The notes beneath the pieces are model-generated. The model searched no databases, had not been told where the DNA came from, and saw only the letters and a list, made by a program, of their open reading frames with translations. Of a stretch of DNA of 36,558 bases, positions 1 through 9,993 are shown in pieces. Location: assembly GCA_003427395.1 (NCBI GenBank), contig BFEA01000251.1:2048854-2085411 (forward strand). The letters are read 5' to 3'. The position numbers and the translations under genes were made by a program. This DNA is from Chara braunii. Taxonomy: Eukaryota > Streptophyta > Charophyceae > Charales > Characeae. Position 1 is the stretch's first letter. Each line of letters starts with the position of its first letter.

Positions 1-115
1 AAAAAAAAAAGAAAAGAGAACGAAGAAGCTGAAAAAGCGAAAAAAAGAAAAAAAAAAAGAAAAAAAGAGGGAAAAGACGAAAAATATGAGGAGGAAAAGG
101 ACGAAAAAAATTATC
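1..115. repeat. Purine-rich low-complexity tract
   Basis: Almost entirely A and G on the plus strand, with A-runs broken by GAA and GGA. No coding potential is seen. The next stretch, 116-580, holds no gene that I can support. Confidence 0.85.
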
Positions 116-583
116 TTGCGATTGACTGTTTCGCGTTTGTCTATTGGTATTCGGATGCTTCATTTACAAACCTTTATTTAAACAAGCAAAAAAATAAAAA
201 CAAAAACAAAAACAGAAAAATGGAAAGAGTAAGGAAACCGGATATGTCTTATACAATTCACTGTTTCTGGTCCCAAGCTGATCGTCCCTACGTTTATCTT
301 TGGTTGCTTCGTGCGTGTCGTCTGTCATGTGGCCCAAAACACTTTCGGGTTGAAGTGTGCGAAACTTCGCATTTAAGGCCCATAACCGTAGTTGAGCAAC
401 AAATAGTTGTCCTTCATATATTCTTCGAATTGCAAGGCTTGTGTGTGCAGTATACAGTAGTTTACAGATTGCTCGGGAACATCGGTATTCGTTACTTCTT
501 TTTCTTCTTTCTCTTGCCCTTCCTTTTTTATCTCCCGCCGTTTGTTTTCCTCTGTCCGTCCGGCTCCTCTTTCGATCCCTGTA

Positions 584-620
584 TGCGTGTGTGTGTGTAT
601 GTGTGTGTGTGTGTGTGTGT
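584..620. repeat. (GT)n microsatellite
   Basis: About 18 GT dinucleotides with one TAT interruption. Open frames across it on both strands (Val-Cys runs or Thr-His runs) are products of the repeat and not genes. Confidence 0.95.
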
Positions 621-744
621 CCCACCCACTGTTCCACCGGTTAAATGGGCCAGGGGACGGAAGGTCGGATGCCAGGGGGCATCAGGCCTTCCAGCCCTGG
701 CCCCCCGGTCACCAAAACACACCTCACAAATACACCCACCACGG

Positions 745-2530
745 TTAGTCATATGGAATCGTGCAATCAAGATGATCCTTACCATGTCATTGTCGAGATG
801 TCCAGGTTGGTAGTTAGATCTGTTGAAAAAGATTTTTTCAACAATCTTCCAGCATTCCCTCATGCCAAAGCCGTTAGCAACCATAGCCTGGACTAAAGCA
901 TGAATCTCCTAGGCAACGTCCTGTTCATCGGAGCATAACAGTAGGACGAGTACTGTCTGCGTGGTCAGGATCTGTAGCGATTGTGCAATGCTGCGGTTGA
1001 ACTTAAATTTCATGAATTTGACAGGGTTGAAATTAAGTAATTTCTTTTTATCGTGTTTTGAGGTGGCGAAGGTGCCATCAGTGGTTGAGATGATCGAAAG
1101 CGTGATATTGAGGAAGTTAGCTACTAATCCATAACCATCTTCTTCGACTTCCGTGGTTTGTTTTATTTCGATGAATTCATGTGGGTAAATTTTTCTTGCA
1201 GGCATCATGCCAGGTACCCGATCCGTGAGAAAACCTGCGATAACCATGTTATTCAATGAGCATAGGTCATCGATATACCTGTAGGTTTCCTCAAAGCATT
1301 CGAGTGCCTGCCATTCCTCATTCTCAATCAGGTGCGATATCAGTTGAAATTCATATTTAAAAAAATAAACATCACAGAGAATGGGCGAATAGGACAGTCC
1401 CATGGGGATCCCAAGGATCTGTCGCTAGACTCTATTCCCCATCTGTAGAAATCAGCCAGTTACAGGTGGTGATGATCTCGTTCTCGTCGAAGTAGAGCAT
1501 ATCGAATTGCCTTTCCTGTTCCCGATCGACCCAGTGCAGGTGCAACGAGCCGCTGGCAGAGACCGTGACTGCAATCACGTCCCTTGCAGTTCTGGCTCTT
1601 CTCCAATCCATGGACCAACCGACAAAGAACTTGATTGCGGCGATCAGCCCGTCGTCGGAATCGTCCGTTGGGATCTTCTCGAAGCACCTGGTGACGTCTG
1701 CTGTGAAGATGGAGTACACGTGCCAAGGGAGATTGGCGACGAATTCACCGATAAATGCTATCGGCCACCAGTAGTTCGGTTTGACTCCGTGTTGAGCGAG
1801 GATCTCGTCACTCTTTCCTGTGGAGAGCGTCTGTACGTCTGTTGCAAGAAACTTTAGGAGGCAAGCGGACACGTCGGCTACAGGTAAAAGGACTGATCCT
1901 GCTGTGTTGGTAATCTATCTGAAAGTCTCCTTATGAGCCTTGTATACGACCATGAGGTGTGGCAGGGGCAGGGACTCTTCCATGTGCTTGATCGGAGCGA
2001 AGGAACTGGCCTCGTCAACAAGTCTGCTACTGATCGCTGCAGGTTGTTGCTGGAGTGGAGTGAAATCCGGACCGGAAAGCCGTTGCATCGCTAACTTCCG
2101 GATGAAGTTAACACAGACGACATCGGGGTGTGCGGCGCCTTGTCCGTTGGGCAGACGAGGAACCTCTCGGTCAGCCAATCGATCTCTTTCCTGACCGGGA
2201 CATTGTTAATGGGTTCTTCCTTGATGTGCCTGTGTTCAGCATGGTACTGTGTGATGCAAGCCTTGGCTTTGCCCATTACAAAGTTCTTTTTTAGCTTCTT
2301 TTCCTCCATTGAGAGCTCCTCGTCGCATACCCTGGTAGTCATGATGCACCTGAGCGCTTCCTCAATCTCTCCCAAGGCAAATTCTTCATCCAACGCCCTC
2401 ATCGGTATGTGATTGAGTCCCACATTCATCATGAGTTGCAGTTGACCGTTGTTCGTGATGCCGATGTCTGCAATTATGACATGCGTAACTCCTTCTGCAG
2501 GAAGTAGTCTCATGGCGGCAGGATTCAGAA
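745..2530 (-). pseudogene. Decayed reverse transcriptase (Penelope-like or related)
   Basis: A degraded retroelement RT read right to left. Seen: an N-terminal helical region (GLNHIPMRALDEE, about 2.4 kb), then LVCPTDKAPH, then a fingers-type motif LPLPHLMVVYKAHKETFR just before 1914. Palm motif A is FTADVTRCFEKIP (about 1707-1670, Asp near 1697), motif B is ILGIPMGLSYSP (about 1420-1383), and motif C is RYIDDLCSLNN (YIDD at 1277-1266). A FLNITLSI motif and a C-terminal helical tail reaching about 745 follow. This motif set matches the RFIDDL-type RTs found in animals and algae; assignment to Penelope-like elements is inference. Lesions: TAG at 1914-1916 where Trp is usual in the family, TAG at 909-911, and frameshifts near 2130 and 1425. 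The catalytic Asp residues are still present. No GIY-YIG endonuclease was found. Confidence 0.75.
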
Positions 2531-2779
2531 AAACTGCATGTCTCCCCGCTCCCACCCACCCTGAACCCCACTGTTGAAAAACGGGGTAAGCCTGACAACG
2601 GGTTTTTGCGGTATTTTTCGGGCGTTTTCTGAGCAAACAGAGGGAAAAACGGTGCAACGGTAACGGAGTGACAAGGTGCTGACAGTGGCAGAAGAGAGAG
2701 AGGAACTACGACGCGGCGAGGCCAAGGCCGCCGCACACGCACACTGCCCGCTGCCCCGCTCCTAGATTATTTTTATTAA
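2531..2779. other. No feature recognised
   Basis: Open reading on the minus strand continues into proline- and serine-rich sequence that resembles no known family. The RT similarity stops near 2530, so the true 5' end of that element is unknown. Confidence 0.5.
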
Positions 2780-2870
2780 AATTCGGGACGAGTGCTGCTA
2801 CCAAGGTTTGAACCTGGGCAGTTGCTGGCCATGCGCTTGTGTAGCCACCACTGTAACACACTGGCCACAG
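2780..2870 (-). repeat. tRNA-derived SINE-like sequence
   Basis: On the minus strand there is an excellent T-arm: stem CCAGG, loop TTCAAAC, stem CTTGG (around 2800), which also gives a perfect pol III B box GGTTCAAACC. The upstream part (GTGGTGGCTACACAAGC) resembles a worn A box and D arm, but no full cloverleaf forms. An A/T-rich tail follows. This is best read as a SINE or tRNA pseudogene and not a working tRNA. Confidence 0.45.
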
Positions 2871-3249
2871 TGTGTCTATGGCTTAGTAGTGCAGCACACT
2901 GGTGTTGAAGAGGTGTTGTGCTAGCTATTTACCTCCCGCCCCCTCCCTCGTGGTGGGCGCCGAGCACCGGCCAGCACGACAGCAGCGGGTGGGCAGCTAT
3001 TTGCCCCCCCCCCCGGGGAGACACCGTGGCTGCTGCTGGTTGTGCCTGTGGCCATCTGCAATGCCACGTGGCAGCCTGCTGTGGAGCGTGAAGACCCCAG
3101 TGGATAAGGGTCTGCAGTACAGGGAGATCTGGGTGGCTGATCAAGCTCCCTACCCACCCAGATGATGAGGATGATACTGGCTATTACTTTTTAAACTCTG
3201 TACCAGCAGTTTGCTTGCAGTGAAGACCGCCCTGCCTAGGGGGCTGCGC
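2871..3249. other. GC-rich spacer, no gene
   Basis: Contains a C-run near 3005-3015 and the word GGGTGGCTGATCAAG at 3131-3145, which recurs in the same orientation at 9359-9373, just beyond the other end of the foldback element. No coding signal is seen. Confidence 0.5.
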
Positions 3250-3922
3250 TGTCGAGCGCATCGGTCCCGCACGGGGACCCTCCTGGCCTCGTCACCCAGG
3301 ATTGTGCAGGACTTGTCGCGGAGAGCGTTTGCCGCTCCGGCCGAGTGCGCTAGCCGTACCTCTCGCGAGTCCCTACGACAGGACAGAGTCACGGGAGGCA
3401 CTGCTACCTCCACCTGCGGGAGCTGTCACCATCCCTTAGGTGGGCGTATCCCTGCCGAGCTACTGAACCACATGCGAAAGCTTTTCGTATGCAATTGCAG
3501 AGGTGGCCCAGCCGAGGGCGTTTCTCGCTCGCTGTAGCATAGGGGGTACGCGCGGTCGAACGCCCGAAAATCGAACCCGTACGCGAACCGCCGTACTGGG
3601 GGCTGAAGTCCCAAACGCAATTCGACGCCGGTCGACTAGGACGCACTACACACCCACGCGTTACACTATAACACCCACGCTTACCCACCCGTAACATACG
3701 GACACACACACAACAATCTCCACAAATAACACAACAACATTCCTAGTCCCTTCAGTATCCAACCCATAACTCTACTCAGTGGGAGTCGGTAACTGCCTTG
3801 CGCAAGGTTTAGTATAAGATCGCGCGAACGTAGGACCCACGCATACCGATTTATAATACAGTCCTACGCAGATAAAAGCAATGACGACGCATTGTGTGGT
3901 GCCCATACCCGAATGGCCTATT
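3250..3922 (-). repeat. Left terminal inverted repeat (B-end type)
   Basis: Inverse complement of 8662-9341. Read on the minus strand it contains the conserved words GTAGCTCGGCAGGGATACGC and GGTGACA, shared with the B ends at 22.5 and 26.1 kb. The inner limit is set where pairing with 8662 (AATAGGCCATTCGGG) stops. Confidence 0.85.
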
Positions 3923-4187
3923 AAAGAAAAAACGGGCGGGGGAGTTGGAGAAGAAGTGGAGGGGAGAGACGAAATATATTTTTTTGAATATCTCGGCCGT
4001 TTTGTGACCGATTTGGACGAGACAAGTTGCTACCTGGGGGTTTAAAGGCAGGGAGAAGCTAATGGCGGGGTCGGATTTTGTGTAGGAAGGACAGGTTATG
4101 TAGTATCTGAGGAATAAGCTGCGCGGCCATGGTAAGGAGGAATTGGGGAGGTAACAAGAAGGACGCTGGGACTGTCAGGAGTCAACC

Positions 4188-4562
4188 ATGCTTCAGGAGG
4201 TGCCAGTTGCTACAGATTTGCGAGGTGTACTGGGATCTTGGGCCACTGGGTCAGGGCCAGAGGGGCGTGTTGGGGAGCTGGGGATGCCAGCAGATGACAG
4301 AGCAGCCTGCCCCGCTTCCTCAGGGGTCCCACAGCAGGAGGTTACGAGCAAGATCTCAACAACCCCGTCATCTGTAGCCTCGCTGGAAGGAGACAAGATG
4401 TCCCAGAAGAAACTTGGCAAGTGTTTTTATTGCAAGAGGGGCAAACATCGGTCTGAGGACTGCCCCAAGAGCCTCAAGGACGAGTCAAATGGATTGTGTA
4501 CGAGGGAGTCATCTGGGGTATGGAGAGATAGAAATGGAAACCTAGTCCCTAAGAACTCGTGA
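4188..4562 (+). pseudogene. Retrotransposon gag fragment with CCHC zinc knuckle
   Basis: An open frame of 124 codons. Near the C-terminus it has CFYCKRGKHRSEDC, a textbook CX2CX4HX4C nucleocapsid knuckle (Cys79, Cys82, His87, Cys92), followed by a basic tail ending NLVPKNS before the stop. The knuckle binds nucleic acid in retrotransposon Gag proteins. The N-terminal 70 residues resemble nothing recognisable, and no protease or RT follows. It is a gag remnant carried inside the foldback element. The start codon is uncertain, since an overlapping frame opens at 4129. Confidence 0.6.
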
Positions 4563-5201
4563 TGGGCTAAGGGCGCAGTTGTATAGGCAGCTGCAGGAGG
4601 TCATGAGTGATCAGGAGTAGGATTTTCCAATAAGGTCCGGAAAGGTCTGAGTCGGACATGTGCGAGACTTCTCTGACTCACAGACTGGTGACCACTTGTA
4701 TATAGAGAGATACGTGGAGGGTTGGATCAGACCCATGTACATCAGTAGACTGAGCCAGTAGTGAGGTGTTACGCCATGTTATAGACTTGAGAACCTTTTT
4801 CTGTACATAAGATAACACTGAGTATGACATTGACGATTTTTTCTTTTTTTTCTCTAATGTGATGTAGAGTGTTAACGTCTTTATAGAATAACGCTCATGA
4901 GTGTCGAGCGGCTGTCGAGTTCCGATACTTCGATGCTTGACTACCTTGATTCCTTATGGGATACCTGAACTCCTTGTATAATATTTTAAGTTCTATAATA
5001 AGGACGAGAGTCTTTGCACAGTGCGGGGTGCTGTTGCTGTGTTGGGCGCTGTTTCAGGCGCTGCTGCTGGGCGGGACGCTGTCCCTCACTAAGAGCAGCA
5101 GCAACATTGGCTTGAGAAAGAGGTGCAGAAAGAAGGGGTAGTGCGGTGACCGTGAGAGGTGAGACCGGGCTTGGCAAAGAGGACTAGGGCTGCGGCTCAC
5201 A
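4563..5201. other. No gene seen
   Basis: Mixed sequence with no long open frame and no recognisable motif. The part just before the poly-G tract is GCTG-rich. Confidence 0.5.

Positions 5202-5280
<79 letters not shown>
5202..5280. repeat. 79-bp poly-G tract
   Basis: An unbroken run of G except for one A at 5241. Such a tract can form G-quadruplexes, but it can also come from sequencing or gap filling. Another G-run ends the window. Confidence 0.95.
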
Positions 5281-5835
5281 CGTCTGAGACTGGTAATCTG
5301 CGTTTGGCTGCGGGCTGAAGGGTGCTACTTCACTATTTGGCCAACATTGTGGGGCCCTCAGGAATGGAAGACTACAAGGCCCTCTCACTGTGAGTCTGAA
5401 TAAATCTCCCTTGAATCTCGAGAGTCTACTCTATCTGCCTCTACCCTTCTTACTCTCAGTCTAGTCTGAGGTTACGAGAGGAAGGCGGCAGGCGGGATTG
5501 AAACCCGTAGGACCGCGCCAAGGCCTCTGTGGGAGGTTGCCCCACCGATTGCGGGAGCTCTGCCGGAGTCCAGGCGGGGCTCTGGAGGCAGGGAACTTCA
5601 GGTATATTCTCGTCTGACGCGTGTGATCCCTTCCCCTATCCCCTACCCCTGGGTATCTGAATATGTATATGTGAGGATATAACTTTTTGGTTTATTATGT
5701 ATGTAAGGACATGCATGGTGAGAAGGTAAAGGAACAACTATGTATGAGTGCTCAGATAACTTTTGAGGGAATTAAGGCAAAAGGAACTGGGGGAAGGTGG
5801 GAGAAGGTGTATTGCATGCGTTTGACCGGGTCAAC
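5281..5835. other. No gene; possible polyadenylation signal
   Basis: No coding frame. An AATAAA hexamer lies at about 5398-5403 within GTGAGTCTGAATAAATCTCC, followed by a pyrimidine-rich run. This looks like a retroelement 3' or LTR-like stretch but cannot be assigned. Confidence 0.3.
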
Positions 5836-5839
5836 CCAA

Positions 5840-7113
5840 GGCTGAGCTCCCCTAAGTTGGTGTGGGCTCAGTGCTGTGTTTCATTCATGTTTGCTGGGCT
5901 GCTTGTATGGTTTTGAGGGCTGGGCCTATCCTAAGTTGGACGGACCAGCCGCTGTTTTTTTCTGGGGTTTCTGAACAGGAGGACGGGCGCCCTAAGTTGG
6001 GATGTCTCAGAATCCTGGTGTTTTTTTCTATGGGTTGCTGAAAACAGGACTGGGAACACTCTAAGTTGCGTGGACTTTGTTCTGCGTATGTTTTTTTCTG
6101 AGGGGGACACAAGCATGAGGCTGAGCGTACCCTTAAGTTAGGGCGGCTCAGTCATAAGCCAGGAACACAAAGGCCAACCGAAGTATACAATTTTGATACA
6201 TACTATACGAACCTATATCATCTGGCAGACCGGGCACCCTAAGTTGGGAAAGCCAGTCAGTAAGTCAGGTAGAACAAGAAGAGGAGGAAAGATATGAAGA
6301 ATATAACGAAGGTAACCTGGGCAGGCTGAGCGTACCCTAAAGTTATGGCAGCTCAGTCCTATGCTCGTAATAAGACAAAGGATCAGCGAGTTAGTACAAA
6401 TTTGTTTTATTTTCTTTTCTAAACACAAGGCAGGGTTGGGTGTCTCCCTAAGTTGGGTAGGTCTGACCCTCTGCCTAATAAGAGAGAAACACATATAGTC
6501 TGTGCATGTATCAATTGTTGTTTTTATATGATTGTCGTTACGGAGGCTAAGCGTACCCTTAAGTTAGAGCGGCTTAGTCATACGTCGTTGTACTTTGTTC
6601 AGACAGTTCCTGTCTTATGTAGCTATAATTGTTTAGGCCAGCTAGGCGTACCCTTAAGTTAGGGCGGCCTGGTGATAGGCTCTTGTCGTTGATGTGATGT
6701 AGGTTGGACGTACCCTTAAGTTAGGGTGGTTTGACCATTCGTCGTTCGTACTTGTCTGTAGGTTGGACGTACCCTTAAGTTAGGGCGGTCTGACCATTCG
6801 TCGTTCGTGCTTGTTTTAGGCAGGTTAGGCACACCCCTAAGTTGGGGCAGCCTAGTCCTATGCCCTATGTAACTTTGTATAAAGTTGGCTAGGCATACCC
6901 TTAAGTTAGGGCAGTCTAGTCTTACGCTTCATGTCGTCAGTTCAAGCAGAAGTCGGGCGTACCCTTAAATTAGGGCGGTCTGGTCATATGCTTTATGACT
7001 AGAGTTTATCTGGAGTTGGGCATACCCTTAAGTTAGGGCAGTCTAGTTGTGCGTACTCTTTCTTGTTTACTTAGGCAGGTTGGGCATACCCTTAAGTTAG
7101 GGCCTTGTCTGAT
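5840..7113 (+). repeat. Array of 17 hairpin units with TAAGTT loop
   Basis: Units begin near 5840, 5918, 5981, 6048, 6119, 6224, 6323, 6434, 6544, 6640, 6701, 6760, 6821, 6886, 6951, 7013 and 7076. Each is about 35 bases: an 8-base outer stem (for example GGCTGAGC with GCTCAGTC), a short internal loop (GTA and CG), an inner stem CCCT/AGGG or CCCC/GGGG, and the loop TAAGTT. The first units are more worn; the last eight recur every 59-65 bases. Stem positions change in pairs: G-C to A-T in unit 9, C-G to T-A and G-C to A-T in unit 12, and inner T-A to C-G in unit 13. There is no open frame across the array. It may act as RNA hairpins or as protein-binding sites; the function is unknown. Confidence 0.9.
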
Positions 7114-7494
7114 CCTATGCCATAAGTGAGGGGGTTTACTAAAGGGAAGAACTGAATAATTCAACGAACTACTTGGGCAAACTAATGTGGGATTGTGAGA
7201 GATGCATGGTTATGTATGCTTGTGGGCTCTCGCTTGGGGCGTCTTTTTGATAGGTTAGTTGCTTTAAACGCTCGCCAAGTGCTGGAGCCATGGGTAGATC
7301 AGATGGATGTTGGGAGGGAAAACTTGGGATGAAGGTAGGACTGGCCCTGCTAGGAGTTAGGCCCAATGCCAGCCCACGGTCTCATCTAGAGGTCGTGCTG
7401 GTTGCCATTGAGTCTGAATCCTTACGCAGATGTCNGAAGTTAGTCCCAAGTATAGTTGCTTTGTCTTTCTGCTTTTTCCGACTTTGTATAAATC
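7114..7494. other. Spacer with one ambiguous base
   Basis: No gene. N at 7435. A possible worn 18th array unit lies at 7339-7379 (GGACTGGCCC ... GCCAGCCC) without the TAAGTT loop. Confidence 0.5.
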
Positions 7495-7627
7495 TTGGCA
7501 GCCTCGTGTTCCTACGGGAAACGCTGCCGAAATTTCTACAAATCTGGAGGAGTTAGTTATTTTTGGGCTTATAGAATTTCCGAAAAGGCACTTTCCCTAC
7601 GGGAAGTGCTGCCGAAATTTCGTAGAA
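7495..7627 (+). repeat. Two hairpin/GCTGCCGAAATTTC motifs
   Basis: Copies at about 7495-7540 and 7586-7627. Each is a small hairpin around TTCC(C)TACGGGAA followed by GCTGCCGAAATTTC. The same layout with a different stem (GACCCC..GGGGGT) is found at 10.35-10.67 kb, and GCTGCCGGAATTTT occurs near 20.3 kb. Confidence 0.7.
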
Positions 7628-8661
7628 TTTAGGGAGTTAGAATATTTTGCAGCTAGGAGCTACCTAACAGATCCAGCCTAATTAGAGGAGATACTAAGTA
7701 ACTTGGTACTAGTAGAGGAGCTAGGATGCGACTAGGGGAATGTTCTCCCCTTGGCACAGGTATAAGTAGTACTTTCCTTTGGCCTGTACTGTGATGCAGG
7801 TTTCCGTGTTATCATCTGAAGGCTTGATCTAATCAAGCCATTTCATCAAAAGGATTACTCTTCTGTTATCGCAGATAACAGGTCGGGTGCTGATTCGTCG
7901 GTCGACGACTCAACCCCAATTCACCCTCAATACTCAGCCTAAAAAGGCTTTAGCCCTGGTCATTTTAATTATTTTGTTAAGGTTTCACCCAGACTTTTAT
8001 TGAATGGTCATTTAACAAAAGTACTGAGTACTTACTTATTGTTGGTTGGCTGGAGGTTGGGGCTTGCATGGTTGAAGCACAGGGTATGAGTGGAGAGGTT
8101 GGTTGGAGTTGACCCCGTGTAGCGTGTGGATCTTTGCTTGATTCTGTGATGTGATTGCAAGTATGTATGGAAGAGTATCATCTGAGTTATGTTGAGTGAT
8201 CGTGTCTTGGATTCAGATGGGCAACCCACATAACTGTCGTGAGAGTGGACTACCCCACAACCTTTGTGCTTGAGTGAGACTGATTTGTACCTGTCCTGAT
8301 AAAGTAAGCGTACGTTCGGGTAACCCCCACATGGCTAATCCCGACGGTGTCCTTTCTGTTGCTGTTGAGAACAGTTGTTTTTTATTATTATTTATTTATC
8401 CTTGTTGAAAATTAATTTGGTGGAACGATAAGGTTCCGGACGGAAGGGTTAGCGTGTTGCTGGTGATGCGCGAGACGACTCACCACCGCTCCAAATTCCT
8501 TCCTGCCCTAGGGGCCGTCTTACCCCGCACCCTTTGAGACACCTCAGGGTGCAGAAGACGGAAAGACCCTCAGACCGGTTTTTGCGCCCGCTAAATGGTT
8601 ACCTCCCCTTAGCGCGCGCTTCAGCCAATGCCTGAGCGTCGGGAGCCACCCCATGGCCCAG
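7628..8661. other. Non-coding interior, one strong hairpin
   Basis: No gene. A hairpin lies at about 8514-8561, with arms CCGTCTT/AAGACGG and GCACCC/GGGTGC. Confidence 0.5.
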
Positions 8662-9341
8662 AATAGGCCATTCGGGTATGGGCACCACACAATGCGTCGT
8701 CATCGCTTTTATCTGCGTAGGACTACATTATAAATCGGTATGCGTGGGTCCTACGTTCGCGCGATCTTATACTAAACCTCGCGCAAGGCAGTTACCGACT
8801 CCCATTGCGTAGAGTTATGGGTTGGATACTGAAGGGACTAGGAGTGTTGTTGTGTTGTGGTGTTATTTGTGGAGATTGTTGTGTGTGTGTCCGTATATTA
8901 CGCGTGGGTAAGTGTGGGTGTTATAGTGTAACGCGTGGGTGTGTAATGCGTCCTAGTCGACCGGTGCCGAATTGCGTTTGGGTCTTCAGCCCCCAGTACG
9001 GCGGTTCGCGTACGGGTTCGATTTCGGGCGTTCGACCACGTGTACCCCCTATGCTACAACGAACGAGAAACGCCCTCGGCTGGGCCACCTCTGCAATTGC
9101 ATACGAAAAACTTTCGCATGTGGTTCAGTAGCTCGGCAGGGATACGCCCACCTAAGGGATGGTGACAACTCCCGCAGGTGGAGGTAGCGGTGCCTCGCGT
9201 GACCCTGTCCTGTCGTAGGGGCTCGCGAGAGGAACGACTGGCGCACTCGGCCGGAGCGGCAAACGCTCTCCGCGACAAGTCCTGCATAATCCTGTGTGAC
9301 GCGGCCGGGAGGGTCCCCGTGTGGGACCGATGCGCTCGACA
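8662..9341 (+). repeat. Right terminal inverted repeat (B-end type)
   Basis: Partner of 3250-3922. It contains the hairpin at 9148-9181 (outer stem CCACCT/AGGTGG, inner GGGA/TCCC, loop with GGTGACAA), the block CAGTAGCTCGGCAGGGATAC, and the terminal CTCGACA. A 108-codon frame at 8805-9131 reads through it, but it is not conserved in the other copies. Confidence 0.85.
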
Positions 9342-9510
9342 GCGCGTCAGAGCAATCAGGGTGGCTGATCAAGATCTCAACCAACCCTTGATTATCCCAC
9401 TATTATTATTTTCTTTCTCTGCTGCAGCAGCAGACTGTCAGCATCTTGAAGACCCAGATTCAGTGAATCTTGGTGATCTTGTTGCTCTTGGCCAACCAAG
9501 AGCTTGATAT

Positions 9511-9960
9511 ATCACTCCCCACTAACCTACTCTCCCACCCCTTCTCTCTCTCCCCCCTCCACCTTCTCACCACGTTTTCTAACTCTACCACTACTCTCTT
9601 CTCCCACCTCCCTCTTCGCTCATCATCCACCATCTTTTTCTCTCCTCCGCTCTCCACTCACCATCTTCTACTAATCTCTTCTCCCCCTCCTCACCTTTCC
9701 CATCCTTATCTCTCTCATTTCCTCACCCTCCTCTCCCACCTTCTCCCCCCTAACTACAACCCCATCATTTCCCTCATCTCCCCCTTCACTCTTTTTCTCT
9801 CTCTCCTATTTCTCTCTTTTTTCCTTCACTTTTTCATCCCCCTCCCCACCAACTTCGAAATTTTTATGTTTTTCTTTTTTTATTTTTCTTTTTTATTTAA
9901 ATTTCCTCTTTTCTTCAAAAATTTGAATTTTCTTATCCTCTACCTCTTTTCTTATTTTTT
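9511..9960 (+). repeat. Pyrimidine-rich tract (about 450 bp)
   Basis: Nearly all C and T on the plus strand, grading into T-rich DNA. A 164-codon frame spans it (Ser/Leu/Pro/Phe only), which is expected from composition alone. A perfect hairpin GCTCTTGG/CCAAGAGC lies just before it (about 9484-9503). Confidence 0.85.
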
Positions 9961-9993
9961 TTGATTTATTTTATTTTTATTTTTTATTTATTC

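Larger units (their letters stand above)
3250..9341. mobile_element. 6.1-kb foldback element with ~680-bp terminal inverted repeats
   Basis: The segment starts TGTCGAGCGCATCGG and ends with its inverse, CCGATGCGCTCGACA. Arms 3250-3922 and 8662-9341 are inverted copies; the inner 140 bases compared by eye differ at about four positions. The four bases outside each end are GCGC, a possible target duplication, though GCGC is itself palindromic. The 4.7-kb interior has no transposase. It carries a gag zinc-knuckle fragment, a poly-G tract, a hairpin array and a small hairpin/GCTGCC repeat pair. The arms are homologous to the B ends of the non-coding family in the gypsy element (22.26-22.77 and 25.9-26.4 kb). 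It is probably a non-autonomous DNA element or an inverted pair of element ends; the superfamily is not assigned. Confidence 0.7.

Noticed and set aside
220-813. 197-codon plus-strand open frame
   Set aside because: Runs through T-rich and (GT)n sequence and overlaps the tail of the minus-strand RT; no recognisable domain.
6640-7113. Regularly spaced palindromic repeats that look like a CRISPR array
   Set aside because: Repeats vary in their stems, spacers are not of constant length and partly resemble each other, no cas genes are present, and the context is eukaryotic.
8552-8567. AGAAGACGGAAAGACCC, identical to a bacterial/organelle 23S rRNA word
   Set aside because: No similarity on either side, and the bases are accounted for by a local hairpin.
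9470-9964. 164-codon open frame
   Set aside because: Composition effect of the pyrimidine-rich tract.
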